Shown here piece after piece: positions 38,032-49,696 of a stretch of DNA of 64,000 bases. A model generated the notes under the pieces. That model was not told the DNA's origin, did no database searches, and saw only the letters and a program-made list of their open reading frames with translations. Origin of the DNA: Paenibacillus daejeonensis DSM 15491 (GTDB taxonomy: Bacteria; Bacillota; Bacilli; Paenibacillales; Paenibacillaceae). The number at the start of each line of letters is the position of its first letter. The stretch's first letter is position 1. The stretch spans positions 833,418-897,417 of the forward strand of contig NZ_KB899659.1 of NCBI RefSeq assembly GCF_000378385.1, given 5' to 3'. A program made the translations under genes and the position numbers.

Positions 38032-39012
38032 CTAAACCGGCTTACGGGCAACGAATGCAATCCAGCTGTCTTCGCGATGCCGGCCTTCGATTTGGAATCC
38101 GGCAGCAAGCAGTCCTTGCTCGACCAGTTCTTCCTTGTTCTCATAAATCCCCGAAGCAATGTAGGTGCCGCCCGGCTTCAGTGCCGCATAAACATCATCG
38201 AGGAACAGCATGATAATCTCTGCGAGAATATTGGCGACCACGAGGTCTACCGGCACTTTTACATGAACCGGAGCGCCGTCAGTCGCGTCGTCATTCTGCA
38301 GAACACCGAGCAGATCGCTCAGCTTGACCTGGATTTCTTGCTCCAATCCGTTGAGTCGCGTGTTCTCTGCTGCACTGGATACGGCTACTGGATCGAGATC
38401 AAGCGCCAGCACACGGCTCGCCCCCAGTCTGCAGGCACCTATGGCCAGAATACCGGAGCCTGTCCCGACATCAATGACCTCTTCGCCGCCGCTAATGACC
38501 GTCTCCAACGTACGCAGACAGAGCGCTGTGGTCGGATGTGTCCCGGTACCGAAGGCCATGCCCGGATCAAGCTCAATGATGCGTTCATCCGGCCCCGCCT
38601 CGTAGGGCTCCCAAGTCGGCTTAATCGTGAGCCGCTCGCTAACACGCAGTGGCTTGAAATACTGTTTCCAGCTGTTCGCCCAGTCCTCTTCGTCCACGAC
38701 TGCCGTCTCCAGCGTGAACTCGCCAGGTTCAATCCCGAATTCCCGCAACCCGCGAATCGACTGGTCTACACTGTCCAGAATCGGTCCCACTTCGCGTTCC
38801 TCCAGGAAATAGCCTTTGATAACCGCCTGTCCCTCCGGAATATCATTGAGCGGATGCTCGTACCATTGACCAAGAGACGTGTCGCGCTGGTTGTTCAACG
38901 TCCCCGATTCCTCAATGGACACGCCGTCGGCGTCCAGCTCATGCAAGAAATTGGTAATCATCTCGATTGCCTGTTCCGTTGTATGAATCGTAATCTCATG
39001 CCATTTCATCAC
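38032..39012 (-). CDS. prmA: Ribosomal protein L11 methyltransferase
   Basis: PrmA trimethylates residues of ribosomal protein L11. The 326-residue product has the N-terminal L11-recognition domain and a SAM domain. The SAM domain contains DPGMAFGTGTHPTTALCLRTLE, VIDVGTGSGILAIGACRLGA and the NPPY-like VVANILAEII. The start is GTG at 39010-39012 with an adjacent ATG; GGAG lies 5 or 8 bases upstream. It follows the dnaJ terminator, so some expression must come from read-through or its own promoter. In B. subtilis yqeT also follows dnaJ. Confidence 0.95.
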   Translation of the reverse strand: MMKWHEITIHTTEQAIEMITNFLHELDADGVSIEESGTLNNQRDTSLGQWYEHPLNDIPEGQAVIKGYFLEEREVGPILDSVDQSIRGLREFGIEPGEFTLETAVVDEEDWANSWKQYFKPLRVSERLTIKPTWEPYEAGPDERIIELDPGMAFGTGTHPTTALCLRTLETVISGGEEVIDVGTGSGILAIGACRLGASRVLALDLDPVAVSSAAENTRLNGLEQEIQVKLSDLLGVLQNDDATDGAPVHVKVPVDLVVANILAEIIMLFLDDVYAALKPGGTYIASGIYENKEELVEQGLLAAGFQIEGRHREDSWIAFVARKPV

Positions 39013-39029
39013 AACATCTCCTTTGCTAT

Positions 39030-39072
39030 AAAAAAAGGCTTTCCTTCAGGTCTGGCGACCCTTGGGAAAGCC
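39030..39072 (-). terminator. Terminator between dnaJ and prmA
   Basis: GGCTTTCC and GGAAAGCC pair around a roughly 20-base loop and are followed by seven T residues on the minus strand. It should limit heat-shock transcription from entering prmA. Confidence 0.85.
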
Positions 39073-39107
39073 CCTGATAGAGGTTTTCAAAAAGTGCGAG
39101 GCCTCCG

Positions 39108-40232
39108 TTATTCTCCCCGGAAGGCCTTCTTCATCCGGTCAAAAATCGATTCGTGATGCTCCTGGTCCTGCGATGGTGACTTCAGGCTGTCTCCTGCAAA
39201 TTGACGCAGCAGCTCCTTCTGCTCATCGGAGAGCTTGGTCGGTGTCACGACCGTTACCTTCACATGCTGGTCGCCTTGCCCATAACCGCGCAGCTTCGGT
39301 ACGCCTTTCCCTTTTAACCGGAAATAGGTCCCGGTCTGGGTGCCGGCAGGAATTTTTAGCTTCACCTTCTCGGTCAACGTCGGAATTTCGATCTCGTCCC
39401 CGAGCGCAGCCTGCACGAAATTAAGCGGAACCTCGCAATAGATATCGTCTCCGTCCCGTTCGAAGAAATCATGCGACTTCACGCGCAGTACAATATACAG
39501 ATCCCCCGGCGGGCCTCCGCGTGTACCGGATTCGCCTTCGCCGCTCATGCGGATTTGCGCGCCTTCATCAACACCAGCTGGTATCTTGACGTGCAATTTG
39601 CGCTGTTTTTTCACTTTGCCAGCTCCACCGCAAGTGCTGCAGCGATCCTTGATGACTTTGCCCGTGCCGCTACAGTTCGTACAAGCACGACGGTTGACAA
39701 TACGGCCGAATGGCGTATTCTGCGCAACCTCTTGCTGGCCTGTACCGCGACAAATCGTACACGTCTCTGGTCGCGTGCCCGGCTTGGCGCCAGAACCGTC
39801 ACAGGTGTCGCAGTTTTCCGTACGAGGAATTGTAATGTCCTTCTCGACGCCGAAGACCGCTTCCTTGAAGTCAATCGTCATCGTGTATTGCAAATCATTG
39901 CCGCGCTGTGGCGCGTTAGGATCACGACGACCGCCGCCACCGAAAAACATGTCAAAGATGTCGCCGAAGCCGCCATTAAAATCACCGCCGCCGCCGCCGA
40001 AGCCTTGATTTGGATCCACATGGCCATAACGGTCGTAGGTCGCCCGCTTCTGATCATCGCTAAGCGTATCATAGGCTTCTTTAACTTCTTTAAACTTCTG
40101 TTCAGCATCACTCTCTTTATTCACATCGGGGTGATACTGCCTTGCCAGCTTGCGGTAAGACTTGCGAATGTCGTCTCCCGACGCATCCCGATCTAACCCC
40201 AGAACTTCATAATAGTCCCGCTTCTCCGCCAC
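39108..40232 (-). CDS. dnaJ: Molecular chaperone DnaJ
   Basis: DnaJ is the J-domain co-chaperone that stimulates DnaK ATPase. The 374-residue product has the J domain with HPD in YHPDVNK near residue 35 and a Gly/Phe-rich linker (about 70-105). Four CxxCxGxG zinc repeats follow ([32 protein letters not shown]), then the client-binding domains. The start is GTG at 40230-40232 after AGGAGGTGA. It is the last gene of hrcA-grpE-dnaK-dnaJ. Confidence 0.97.
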   Translation of the reverse strand: MAEKRDYYEVLGLDRDASGDDIRKSYRKLARQYHPDVNKESDAEQKFKEVKEAYDTLSDDQKRATYDRYGHVDPNQGFGGGGGDFNGGFGDIFDMFFGGGGRRDPNAPQRGNDLQYTMTIDFKEAVFGVEKDITIPRTENCDTCDGSGAKPGTRPETCTICRGTGQQEVAQNTPFGRIVNRRACTNCSGTGKVIKDRCSTCGGAGKVKKQRKLHVKIPAGVDEGAQIRMSGEGESGTRGGPPGDLYIVLRVKSHDFFERDGDDIYCEVPLNFVQAALGDEIEIPTLTEKVKLKIPAGTQTGTYFRLKGKGVPKLRGYGQGDQHVKVTVVTPTKLSDEQKELLRQFAGDSLKSPSQDQEHHESIFDRMKKAFRGE

Positions 40233-40282
40233 ATGGTCACCTCCTGTTGATGAAAAATAATCGGATGTCCTTACACAAAGCG

Positions 40283-40317
40283 AAGGTCAAAATCAGGCCA
40301 CGCCTGACTTTGACCTT
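40283..40317 (-). other. Intergenic hairpin between dnaK and dnaJ
   Basis: AAGGTCAAAGTCAGGC pairs with GCCTGATTTTGACCTT over 16 positions (one G-T) around a 3-base loop. There is no T run after it, so it is not a standard terminator. It may set the mRNA stability or the dnaK/dnaJ ratio. Confidence 0.7.
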
Positions 40318-40353
40318 GCGCAATCACAACCCTTTACTGACAGATGCCAGTAC

Positions 40354-42288
<1,935 letters not shown>

Positions 42289-42299
42289 TTAGACGTGGA

Positions 42300-42929
42300 T
42301 TAACCACTTACCTTGACCATTGCCGGTCGCAGCACTTTGTCCTTCAGGATATACCCCTTCTGAACCTCTTCGACAACGATGCCTTCTTCATGCTCATCCG
42401 ACTCCACCTGCATAATCGCCTGGTGGAACTCTGGATTAAACGGCTGACCTACCGATTCCATCGGCTTCAGTCCTTCTTGCTCGAGCACTTGAGCCAGCTG
42501 GCGGAAGATCATTTCGACGCCCTTGGCCAGAGAATCCTGGTCTCCGCCGCCCTGAGCTGCGGCTATCGCACGCTCAAAGTTGTCAACGACCGGCAGAAGC
42601 TCGGTAACCAGCTTGCTCGAGGCATATTTCGCCAGTTCTTCCTTCTCCTTGACAGTGCGTCTGCGGTAGTTGTCGAAATCGGCTTGCGCCCGGAGCAGTC
42701 TTTGTTGTCCTTCGTCTACTTGTTTGATCAGTTCGTTGATTCTTGGGTCCTGGTCTCCAGACTCATCAAGGTCTGGCGCCGTGCCTTCAGCTTGCTTGGC
42801 TTCCTCGACAGGAACCTCGGTACCTTCCGCTGTCGTATTCTGCTCATCCGCTTGGGCAGTGGGCTGTTGTTCGTTCTCTGTATGTTCCGTGTGTTGCGCT
42901 TCTTGCGTATGTGGGTCGTTCGCCTTCAC
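42300..42929 (-). CDS. grpE: Nucleotide exchange factor GrpE
   Basis: GrpE releases ADP from DnaK. The 209-residue product has an acidic, low-complexity N-terminal third (Glu/Thr/Gln rich), then a long dimerisation helix (INELIKQVDEGQQRLLRAQADFDNYRRRT). The C-terminal beta domain has PFNPEFHQAIMQVES and GYILKDKVLRPAMVKVS. The start is GTG at 42927-42929 after AAGGAGGTGAT. It is the second gene of the heat-shock operon. Confidence 0.97.
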   Translation of the reverse strand: MKANDPHTQEAQHTEHTENEQQPTAQADEQNTTAEGTEVPVEEAKQAEGTAPDLDESGDQDPRINELIKQVDEGQQRLLRAQADFDNYRRRTVKEKEELAKYASSKLVTELLPVVDNFERAIAAAQGGGDQDSLAKGVEMIFRQLAQVLEQEGLKPMESVGQPFNPEFHQAIMQVESDEHEEGIVVEEVQKGYILKDKVLRPAMVKVSG

Positions 42930-42994
42930 GAATGAATCACCTCCTTATCCTGTTCAGGCCGCAGCCTGTTGTATCCCTCATTACCCCAACGAGC

Positions 42995-44020
42995 TTACTT
43001 GTACCACCTGGACAAGGTAGACACCATATCCTTGGACAAGACGTCCAGCAGACTGATGACCTTGCCGTATTCCATTCGGGTCGGACCCAAAATGCCGATC
43101 GTTCCAAGCGATTGTCCATCGAGGGAGTAACTGGCTGTAATCAAACTACAATTGCTGATCGCCTGGTGGCCGTTCTCGCTGCCGATCTTGACTTGAATAC
43201 CATCGGGCAATGAGCCGACCAGCTTCATGAGCGTCGGGGTCTCATCAAACAAATCCAACAGCAGTTTAACCTTATCGACATCCTTGAACTCCGGCTGCGT
43301 CAGCATGTTGGTGGTACCGCTGACGTAGACACGCTGGTCACCCTCACGGGCAAGTGCATCATCTAACACACCCAGCAGTTGTTCACAGTGCGTTACATAG
43401 CGGCCTAGCTCCGCGCCAACCTCGGAATAAAGCTGGGAGCGAAGACGGGTAAGCGGGACGCCTGCAAGCTTCATATTAAGAATACGAATGACCTTCTCCA
43501 TCTCCGACATATCCATGCCCGGCGGGATGGAGACCGTGCGGTTCTCGACGTGACCCGTATTCGTCACGACAATTGCTACCGCTGTATCCTCATTGAGCGG
43601 GATGAGCTGAAAATGCTTCAGGGAATTACTGAAGATCTCCGGCCCAAGCACGATCGAGGTGTAGTTGGTCAAATTGGAAAGAATCATCGCAGCATGCTGG
43701 ATGACTTGCTCCATCAAATTCATCTTGTCGGCCAGGAATATCCTGATCCGCTCAAGTTCAAGATCGTTTACTTCGCCGATCTTGACCAGATGATCGACAT
43801 AATACCGGTAGCCTTTGGTTGAAGGTACGCGGCCGGCAGAGGTATGCGGCTGTTCCAGGAACCCAAGGTCCTCCAGATCTGCCATCTCATTACGAATCGT
43901 CGCAGGCGAGAAGGCCACATCTCCACGCTTGGAAATACTCCGCGAACCAACAGGCTCGGCTGAGCGGATGTAGTCATCTACTATCGCATTTAAAATCATC
44001 CGTTGGCGTTCTGTCAACAT
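42995..44020 (-). CDS. hrcA: Heat-inducible transcription repressor HrcA
   Basis: HrcA binds CIRCE and represses class I heat-shock operons, with GroEL assisting its folding. The 341-residue product begins MLTERQRMILNAIVDDYIRSAEPVGSR, has a winged-helix DNA-binding N-terminus (SPATIRNEMADLEDLGFLEQPHTSAGRVPS) and the dimerisation and insert domains after it. The ATG at 44018-44020 follows CCAGGAGGGG. It leads its operon and has a CIRCE site in its own leader, so it autoregulates. Confidence 0.97.
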   Translation of the reverse strand: MLTERQRMILNAIVDDYIRSAEPVGSRSISKRGDVAFSPATIRNEMADLEDLGFLEQPHTSAGRVPSTKGYRYYVDHLVKIGEVNDLELERIRIFLADKMNLMEQVIQHAAMILSNLTNYTSIVLGPEIFSNSLKHFQLIPLNEDTAVAIVVTNTGHVENRTVSIPPGMDMSEMEKVIRILNMKLAGVPLTRLRSQLYSEVGAELGRYVTHCEQLLGVLDDALAREGDQRVYVSGTTNMLTQPEFKDVDKVKLLLDLFDETPTLMKLVGSLPDGIQVKIGSENGHQAISNCSLITASYSLDGQSLGTIGILGPTRMEYGKVISLLDVLSKDMVSTLSRWYK

Positions 44021-44082
44021 CCTAACCCCTCCTGGTCCAAATCGATTCTCGCGGTCGCCAAGGAGCACTGTCCCGGCTATCG

Positions 44083-44109
44083 TTAGCACTCCAATCCATC
44101 GAGTGCTAA
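44083..44109 (-). promoter_or_regulatory. CIRCE operator (HrcA binding site)
   Basis: TTAGCACTC, nine bases, GAGTGCTAA: a perfect match to the CIRCE consensus. It overlaps the expected transcription start of the hrcA promoter and lies about 60 bases before the hrcA start codon. Confidence 0.98.
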
Positions 44110-44120
44110 TCCGTAATACA

Positions 44121-44150
44121 AAAATACCAAACCGACTTGGCGATTGTCAA
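44121..44150 (-). promoter_or_regulatory. Sigma-A promoter of the hrcA heat-shock operon
   Basis: Perfect TTGACA (44145-44150) and TATTTT (44121-44126) on the minus strand, 18 bases apart, just upstream of CIRCE. The -35 box directly follows the stop of the upstream GNAT gene. Confidence 0.82.
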
Positions 44151-44151
44151 G

Positions 44152-44613
44152 TCAGTTCAGTATTTTGAGCACGGCAATTTCATCACAGCGATCCTGCTTC
44201 GCACAATGAATGCAATCGGTCCAGACCTTCTCGGGAAAGATGTCTTTGCTGACGATCTCATATCCGTTCTTACGGAAGAAATTCGCCTCATAGGTGAGCG
44301 CCATAATCTTGGGCAGCTCCTGCTCTCTTGCTTCGCCTTCGAGGAATTGGACCAGCTTGCTGCCAATGCCCTGCCCTTTATGCCCTTCAGAGATTCCGAG
44401 AGAGCGGATTTCCACCAGTTCAGCTCCAAGCTGGAATAAGGACCCGCAGCCCACAAATTCGTCATCAATTTCAGCCACCACGAAGGTGTCGATCTGCCTG
44501 GCCAATACGTCCCGCGAACGGGGCAGCATGATGCCTTTCTCAGCGTATCCTCTGATCAGCTCATATAATGAATCGACGTCCTCCGGCGTCGCTTTGCGGC
44601 ATGTTGTCGTCAT
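44152..44613 (-). CDS. GNAT N-acetyltransferase (ArgA-like)
   Basis: A 153-residue single-domain GNAT acetyltransferase. The acetyl-CoA motif is SLGISEGHKGQGIGSKLVQFLE near residue 75, and the fold starts TCRKATPEDVDSLYELIRGYAEKGIMLPRS. The C-terminus has EKVWTDCIHCAKQDRCDE, a Cys-containing tail seen in short N-acetylglutamate-synthase-like GNATs, so ArgA-type activity is possible but unproven. The ATG at 44611-44613 has GGAGGGAG upstream. The gene sits between hemW and hrcA, which are adjacent in B. subtilis. Confidence 0.85.
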   Translation of the reverse strand: MTTTCRKATPEDVDSLYELIRGYAEKGIMLPRSRDVLARQIDTFVVAEIDDEFVGCGSLFQLGAELVEIRSLGISEGHKGQGIGSKLVQFLEGEAREQELPKIMALTYEANFFRKNGYEIVSKDIFPEKVWTDCIHCAKQDRCDEIAVLKILN

Positions 44614-44734
44614 GAAGCTCCCTCCATCATCTTGCGAACCCGGCCACAAGGGCGTGCCCCAATGAATCAATACGAATAAATATACAACATTAGGAATTAA
44701 TATTCAACCTCATTTTACTAGCGCTGTGACTGCT

Positions 44735-45895
44735 TCAATCCTCCAGCACCGTAACAAAGGCGCCAAACACTTCATTGCCTAGCAGCACGCCTTGCTCTGT
44801 CAGACGATACCGATCCCCTTCGGCCTCTAGAAGCCCGTCATCTTGCAGCCGCATAATAATATCGCCAAATTGCTCCTCGATGGAGTGACCGGGGAACTGA
44901 CGACCGAAATCGGTATTGCTTACCCCTTCGAGAAGCCGCAAGCCTACCATCATGAAGTCTTCCATGGCTTCCGATTCGGAGACGTCGCTGCTATCCAGCC
45001 GTGGCAGACCGTTACGCGTCGCTTCGATATACGGCTGCACACCTTTGATGTTGACATGACGATGGCGACCGGCATAGCCGTGGGCTCCTGCTCCGAGTCC
45101 GTAATAAGGCTCATTGCGCCAGTATATCGTATTGTGCCGGCTCTCAAAGCCAGGTTTTGCAAAGTTGCTGATCTCATACTGCCGTCTGCCGGCATTCTTG
45201 AGTTGCTCCATAATGTAGAGATACATCTCCAGCTCTTCTTCCTCTTCGGGGAGAATGAGTTCGTTCCGCTCATACAGTCTATGGAAGAGCGTATTCTCCT
45301 CTACCTTCAAACCATAGAGCGAATAATGCGGCAGATCGAGAGCCAAAGCGCGTGCAACACTGTCTTGCAGGGCATCAACGGTCTGTCCAGGCAGTCCGAA
45401 CATCAAGTCAATCGACAGATTGTCAAAGCCCGCAGTACGTGCATTAGCTATGCTGTTGTACACGTCATCCACGTCATGGATACGGCCGATTCGCTCCAGC
45501 AGCACATTATCAAACGACTGAACGCCGAAGCTGAGTCTGTTCACGCCGCCCTCTCGCATGGCCTGCAGCTTCTCCAGGTCGGTCGTGCCGGGATTGGCTT
45601 CCATGCTGAACTCGACATTGTCTGCTAATGGAAAATGCCGTTTGACGGCAGCCAGAAATCTAGTCATCTGCTCCGGGGTCAGCACCGTAGGCGTACCGCC
45701 GCCAACAAATACGGTATCTATGACTTGCGGGGGGAGCATGATGCTAGTCGCGGCCATCTCCCGCTCCAGTGCCTCCAGGTATTCGTCCACCGGCTGTCCC
45801 TTCAGGACGAAGGAGTTAAAGTCGCAATAGTGACACTTGTTCGTGCAAAACGGAATATGAATGTAGACACCTCTAGGCGCCGGTTGTTGTTTCAT
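44735..45895 (-). CDS. hemW: Radical SAM haem chaperone HemW
   Basis: HemW is the HemN-like radical-SAM protein now regarded as a haem chaperone rather than coproporphyrinogen dehydrogenase. The 386-residue product has the cluster motif C-x3-C-x2-C in FCTNKCHYCDF near residue 18, followed by VFVGGGTPTVL and MEANPGT. The length is that of HemW, not the longer HemN. The ATG at 45893-45895 follows AAGGAGG. It follows lepA, as in Bacillus. Confidence 0.93.
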   Translation of the reverse strand: MKQQPAPRGVYIHIPFCTNKCHYCDFNSFVLKGQPVDEYLEALEREMAATSIMLPPQVIDTVFVGGGTPTVLTPEQMTRFLAAVKRHFPLADNVEFSMEANPGTTDLEKLQAMREGGVNRLSFGVQSFDNVLLERIGRIHDVDDVYNSIANARTAGFDNLSIDLMFGLPGQTVDALQDSVARALALDLPHYSLYGLKVEENTLFHRLYERNELILPEEEEELEMYLYIMEQLKNAGRRQYEISNFAKPGFESRHNTIYWRNEPYYGLGAGAHGYAGRHRHVNIKGVQPYIEATRNGLPRLDSSDVSESEAMEDFMMVGLRLLEGVSNTDFGRQFPGHSIEEQFGDIIMRLQDDGLLEAEGDRYRLTEQGVLLGNEVFGAFVTVLED

Positions 45896-45952
45896 GGGGA
45901 AGCCTCCTTGCCCGCAATTCATTTACAGTAAATCGAGTGTCAAACGAGAAGC

Positions 45953-45976
45953 AAGGGAGAGCTTCGCTCCCCCTTG
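45953..45976 (-). terminator. Possible terminator after lepA
   Basis: AAGGGGGAGC and GCTCTCCCTT form a GC-rich hairpin with a GAA loop on the minus strand. No clear T run follows, so termination would be weak or factor-dependent. Confidence 0.4.
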
Positions 45977-45994
45977 TGTTCATCCGGTAATGGT

Positions 45995-47809
45995 CTAGTC
46001 GTCAATCTTCAGGACTGCCATGAAGGCCTCCTGCGGCACTTCGACGCTGCCGACCTGCTTCATCCGTTTTTTACCTTCCTTCTGCTTCTCCAGCAGCTTG
46101 CGCTTCCGGCTAATATCGCCGCCATAACACTTGGCAAGTACGTTCTTGCGCATCGCTTTGACCGTCTCGCGCGCAATGACCTTCTGTCCGATTGAAGCCT
46201 GAATCGGCACTTCGAACATCTGCCGCGGAATCAGCTCTTTCATCTTCTCGCAGATGACGCGGCCACGGTTGTATGCCCGGTCCCTATGCACGATAACAGA
46301 TAGCGCATCGACCTGCTCGCTATTGAGCATGATGTCCATCTTCACGAGGTTGGAACGGCGGTAACCGGACAGCTCATAATCGAAGGACGCGTAGCCCTTG
46401 GTACTCGACTTCAGCTGATCGAAGAAGTCGTAGACGATCTCCGAGAGCGGAATATCGTAAGTAATGGTGACACGATTGGTGTCGAGGTATTCCATATTAA
46501 TAAATTCGCCGCGTTTATTCTGGCACAGCTCCATGATTGCGCCGACGAAATCGTTTGGCACGATGATGGCTGCCTTGACATACGGCTCTTCAACGAATTC
46601 AATTTTGCCAACCTCTGGCAAATTGGACGGATTGTCGATATCGATCGTCTCACCGCTGGTCAGCGTAACTTTATAGATAACACTTGGCGCAGTAGTAATG
46701 AGCGGAATGTTGAACTCACGCTCGATCCGCTCCTGAATAATCTCCATATGGAGCAAGCCCAGGAAACCGCAGCGGAAGCCAAAACCAAGTGCAGTTGATG
46801 ACTCCGCTTCGTAGCGCAGGGAAGCGTCATTAAGCTCCAGCTTCTCCAGGGCTTCACGAAGGTCATTATAATCCTGTGTCTCAATGGGATACAGACCACA
46901 GAATACCATCGGATTAATCCGGCGGTAACCTGGAAGCGGCTCTGGCGCTCTCCGCTTGGCTTCGGTGATCGTATCACCGACACGGGTATCCTTTACGTTC
47001 TTGATGCCAGCAATCACGAAGCCGACGTCGCCCACAGCCAATTCATTGACCGATGTCATACGCGGCATGAAGGCTCCAACCTCGAGTACCTCGAACTCAG
47101 CCTCGGTCGCCATGAAACGAATACGCGAACCTGGCTTAATGCTGCCGTCCACGACACGCACATAGACGATGACGCCTTTGTAGGCATCATAGTGTGAATC
47201 GAAGATAAGCGCTTTGAGCGGATTGTCCGGATTGCCTTCCGGAGACGGCATCTTGGTTACAACCTGCTCCAGAATTTCCTTGATACCAATTCCAGCCTTG
47301 GCGGACGCATGCACTGCATCGCTTGCATCCAGGCCGATCACGTCCTCGATCTCCTGCTTTACCCGCTCAGGCTCCGCACTAGGCAGATCGATCTTGTTGA
47401 TGACCGGGATGATCTCCAGGTTGTTGTCCAGCGCCAGATATACATTGGCGAGGGTTTGCGCTTCAATGCCCTGTGCAGCATCAACGACCAGCAGCGCGCC
47501 TTCACAAGCTGCTAGCGAGCGTGATACTTCATACGTGAAGTCGACATGTCCGGGCGTATCAATCAAATTCAAAATATATTCTTCTCCGTCGTCGGCTTTG
47601 TAGTTCAGCCGGACAGCCTGCAGTTTGATGGTGATGCCCCGCTCACGCTCCAGGTCCATCTGATCCAATACCTGCTCCTGCATTTCGCGGGATGTCAGGG
47701 CGCCCGTAAACTCCAGGATCCGGTCCGCCAGCGTGGACTTCCCGTGATCAATATGGGCTATAATAGAAAAGTTGCGAATCATCTTTTGTCGGTTTCGAAC
47801 GTCAGTCAT
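45995..47809 (-). CDS. lepA: Elongation factor 4 (LepA)
   Basis: LepA/EF4 is a ribosome-associated GTPase involved in 30S biogenesis or translation under stress. The 604-residue product has G1 [14 protein letters not shown], the ERERGITIK switch, G3 DTPGHVDF and G4 NKIDLPSA. The C-terminal LepA-specific domain ends [37 protein letters not shown]. The ATG at 47807-47809 is chosen over an upstream one for the GGGGGTTAGG just before it. A good sigma-A promoter precedes it. Confidence 0.97.
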   Translation of the reverse strand: MTDVRNRQKMIRNFSIIAHIDHGKSTLADRILEFTGALTSREMQEQVLDQMDLERERGITIKLQAVRLNYKADDGEEYILNLIDTPGHVDFTYEVSRSLAACEGALLVVDAAQGIEAQTLANVYLALDNNLEIIPVINKIDLPSAEPERVKQEIEDVIGLDASDAVHASAKAGIGIKEILEQVVTKMPSPEGNPDNPLKALIFDSHYDAYKGVIVYVRVVDGSIKPGSRIRFMATEAEFEVLEVGAFMPRMTSVNELAVGDVGFVIAGIKNVKDTRVGDTITEAKRRAPEPLPGYRRINPMVFCGLYPIETQDYNDLREALEKLELNDASLRYEAESSTALGFGFRCGFLGLLHMEIIQERIEREFNIPLITTAPSVIYKVTLTSGETIDIDNPSNLPEVGKIEFVEEPYVKAAIIVPNDFVGAIMELCQNKRGEFINMEYLDTNRVTITYDIPLSEIVYDFFDQLKSSTKGYASFDYELSGYRRSNLVKMDIMLNSEQVDALSVIVHRDRAYNRGRVICEKMKELIPRQMFEVPIQASIGQKVIARETVKAMRKNVLAKCYGGDISRKRKLLEKQKEGKKRMKQVGSVEVPQEAFMAVLKIDD

Positions 47810-47851
47810 GCCTAACCCCCACACGAGTCCATAATACAAATCATTCTGTTC

Positions 47852-47880
47852 ATTATAGCAGTTGGAGGGCTGGCCTTCAA
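47852..47880 (-). promoter_or_regulatory. Sigma-A promoter of lepA
   Basis: TTGAAG (47875-47880), 17 bases, then perfect TATAAT (47852-47857) on the minus strand, about 40 bases before the lepA start. The -35 lies 9 bases from the stop of the upstream gene. Confidence 0.85.
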
Positions 47881-47888
47881 CGCATATC

Positions 47889-48344
47889 TTACTTGGTCAG
47901 CGAGTCGAACACCGACACGACCATTCGAATGCCATTATTGGACAACGTCTGCAGCATCCCGGCCGTCTGTTCAGCTACCCGATTGACGGATGGCTCTCGC
48001 ACCGTACCATAGACTCTCTGAGGCGGAAGCGGTCGATATTCAAACGACCCTGCTGCCGCTCCTCCCACCGAGATGCGCTCCGGTACGCCCGCTGCTGCAA
48101 CCGGGACACGTACGGGCGCAGGCTCATTAACCGGCAGCGATTGCGTTGGGGAATACGGATTGTCTTCACGTGAAGTATGTGCTGCAGGCTCCTGACGCGC
48201 ATCGGTTATCTGGGTCGGAATGCGCGAGGTTTCGAGCGGACCATATACAGTACCGATTCCGCTCGTGACCACTTCAATTCCATATAACACGAGGAATACC
48301 ACCACACCGCCAAGCAATGCCCATTTCATCGCATCTTTTTTCAT
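47889..48344 (-). CDS. Uncharacterised membrane protein in the YqxA position
   Basis: A 151-residue protein with one N-terminal membrane helix (about residues 8-26, [18 protein letters not shown]) and an extracytoplasmic Pro/Arg/Val-rich region. It ends in a short amphipathic segment [30 protein letters not shown]. subtilis has yqxA at exactly this place between spoIIP and lepA. The two share topology and a helical C-terminal end, but I cannot show clear sequence identity, so homology is a guess. It starts 18 bases after the spoIIP stop and is probably co-expressed with it in sporulation. Confidence 0.75.
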   Translation of the reverse strand: MKKDAMKWALLGGVVVFLVLYGIEVVTSGIGTVYGPLETSRIPTQITDARQEPAAHTSREDNPYSPTQSLPVNEPAPVRVPVAAAGVPERISVGGAAAGSFEYRPLPPQRVYGTVREPSVNRVAEQTAGMLQTLSNNGIRMVVSVFDSLTK

Positions 48345-48362
48345 CTCACCGTTCTCCTCTCG

Positions 48363-49580
48363 TCACGAAGCTGGGGCAGGCGTACCATCCACCCGCTCAG
48401 CTTCCCATATAATATCCGCTATGACCTCCGCCAGAGCATCGGCCGTCCGATTCGATTCCTCCAACGTATTGTCGACGCCGCCGATCTCGATAAGGGCACT
48501 CGTCGATGACAGTGACTGGTTGTACTCCCCATTTCCGTTGGCAGACGACTTGCCCCAGATGCCTCTTGATATGCCAGGATATCGCGCTTCGAGCTCCTCA
48601 TGAATTCGGGTCGCGAACGCTTCGTTCTTCTTCCAATCAGGATTGCCATGGCCGATGATAAAAAATACCTGGGCGTAATCTTTTCCGTGGATGGTTGCCG
48701 TTGTATGCTTGCGCCGGTTGGAGTCTCGGTGGAGGTCAAAGAGGTAAGTAAGGTCGCCGTTGGTGGCCATGGCATCCTGGACTGTCTTCATCGAATACTT
48801 GTAGAGCAGCTCCCAGCGGTACCCCGGCACTGTTGTCGGATAGTCCTGCATGGAGACCGACGCTCCGATCCCCAGCTCTTCCAGTTTCTCACCAAGATGC
48901 TTGCCGACATGCGTGATATTGACATCCGCCGAGCTGGGATCCTTGGTCCCCTCCGGCAGCTCAGGATACCAGGATTCGCGATTATGCGTATGATAGATGA
49001 ATACTGTATTGCGCTTGGGCTTGATCGAGCCATCATCGGCCGGTTCGGGAGATTCGGTCGGTTCTTGAACCGGGGGCGTCTCCGGGGGGGCGATCGTCTG
49101 TCCCGGCTCTGGAATCTCTGAAGGATCTACGGGAATCGGCACCTGGTCCTTGGGCGCGACGCCAGTTCCAGTACCCGAACCGCCTCGAAGCAGGAAGGCT
49201 TGGTCACTGCTCATCCCAGGTAATTCTCCGGCAACCAGCGAACGAGGGTCCTGCGGATTAATATCCGTCAGCAGACGCATTAGGAAGGCAGCGGTCTGAA
49301 TGCCGTTAATTGTACTGGCGGGTCTGTCATTCTCGAAGGAGGGCAGCTCCATGCTGATCATCTCAGCGAACAGCGAGCTGGATACGGCAGCAGCAAAGCC
49401 CTTCATTGAACTTACCGGAGAACTGGCTGTATGACGCTGGACAATCCCCCCCACGCCAAGCAGCAAAAAAAACACCATCGAGCAAAGGGATAGGATCGCA
49501 AAGGTGCGGCCGGTAACGAGCCACTGACGGATTCGTTCGCTGCGTCTGCTGCCGCTAAACCGGGCAACGAGCTTTCTCAT
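48363..49580 (-). CDS. spoIIP: Stage II sporulation protein P
   Basis: SpoIIP is the amidase/endopeptidase that, with SpoIID and SpoIIM, degrades peptidoglycan during engulfment. The 405-residue product has one N-terminal membrane helix (about residues 28-48), a variable Pro/Glu-rich linker (about 140-185), and the amidase domain. That domain has FIYHTHNRESWYPELPEG, holding the first zinc histidine and glutamate region, DLHRDSNRRKHTT and FIIGHGNPDWKKNEAF. Length matches B. subtilis (401). It is next to gpr, as in Bacillus, but a 0.7-kb repeat-filled gap separates the two here. Confidence 0.96.
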   Translation of the reverse strand: MRKLVARFSGSRRSERIRQWLVTGRTFAILSLCSMVFFLLLGVGGIVQRHTASSPVSSMKGFAAAVSSSLFAEMISMELPSFENDRPASTINGIQTAAFLMRLLTDINPQDPRSLVAGELPGMSSDQAFLLRGGSGTGTGVAPKDQVPIPVDPSEIPEPGQTIAPPETPPVQEPTESPEPADDGSIKPKRNTVFIYHTHNRESWYPELPEGTKDPSSADVNITHVGKHLGEKLEELGIGASVSMQDYPTTVPGYRWELLYKYSMKTVQDAMATNGDLTYLFDLHRDSNRRKHTTATIHGKDYAQVFFIIGHGNPDWKKNEAFATRIHEELEARYPGISRGIWGKSSANGNGEYNQSLSSTSALIEIGGVDNTLEESNRTADALAEVIADIIWEAERVDGTPAPAS

Positions 49581-49696
49581 GTTCTTCCTCCCTACTTTCG
49601 GTCACGCATCGGTAGGCTGCGCTTAGTCTGCTACCATACTATGAGAGAGTAGGAAATGATAGAACGATAGAAACCAAACTTTTACAAGAATCATAG

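Noticed and set aside
38077-39156. A 359-codon plus-strand frame over prmA
   Set aside because: Antisense to the prmA SAM motifs; no start signal or domain.
44735-45895. HemN coproporphyrinogen dehydrogenase
   Set aside because: Length and N-terminal cluster motif fit HemW, and the operon position next to lepA is the HemW position.
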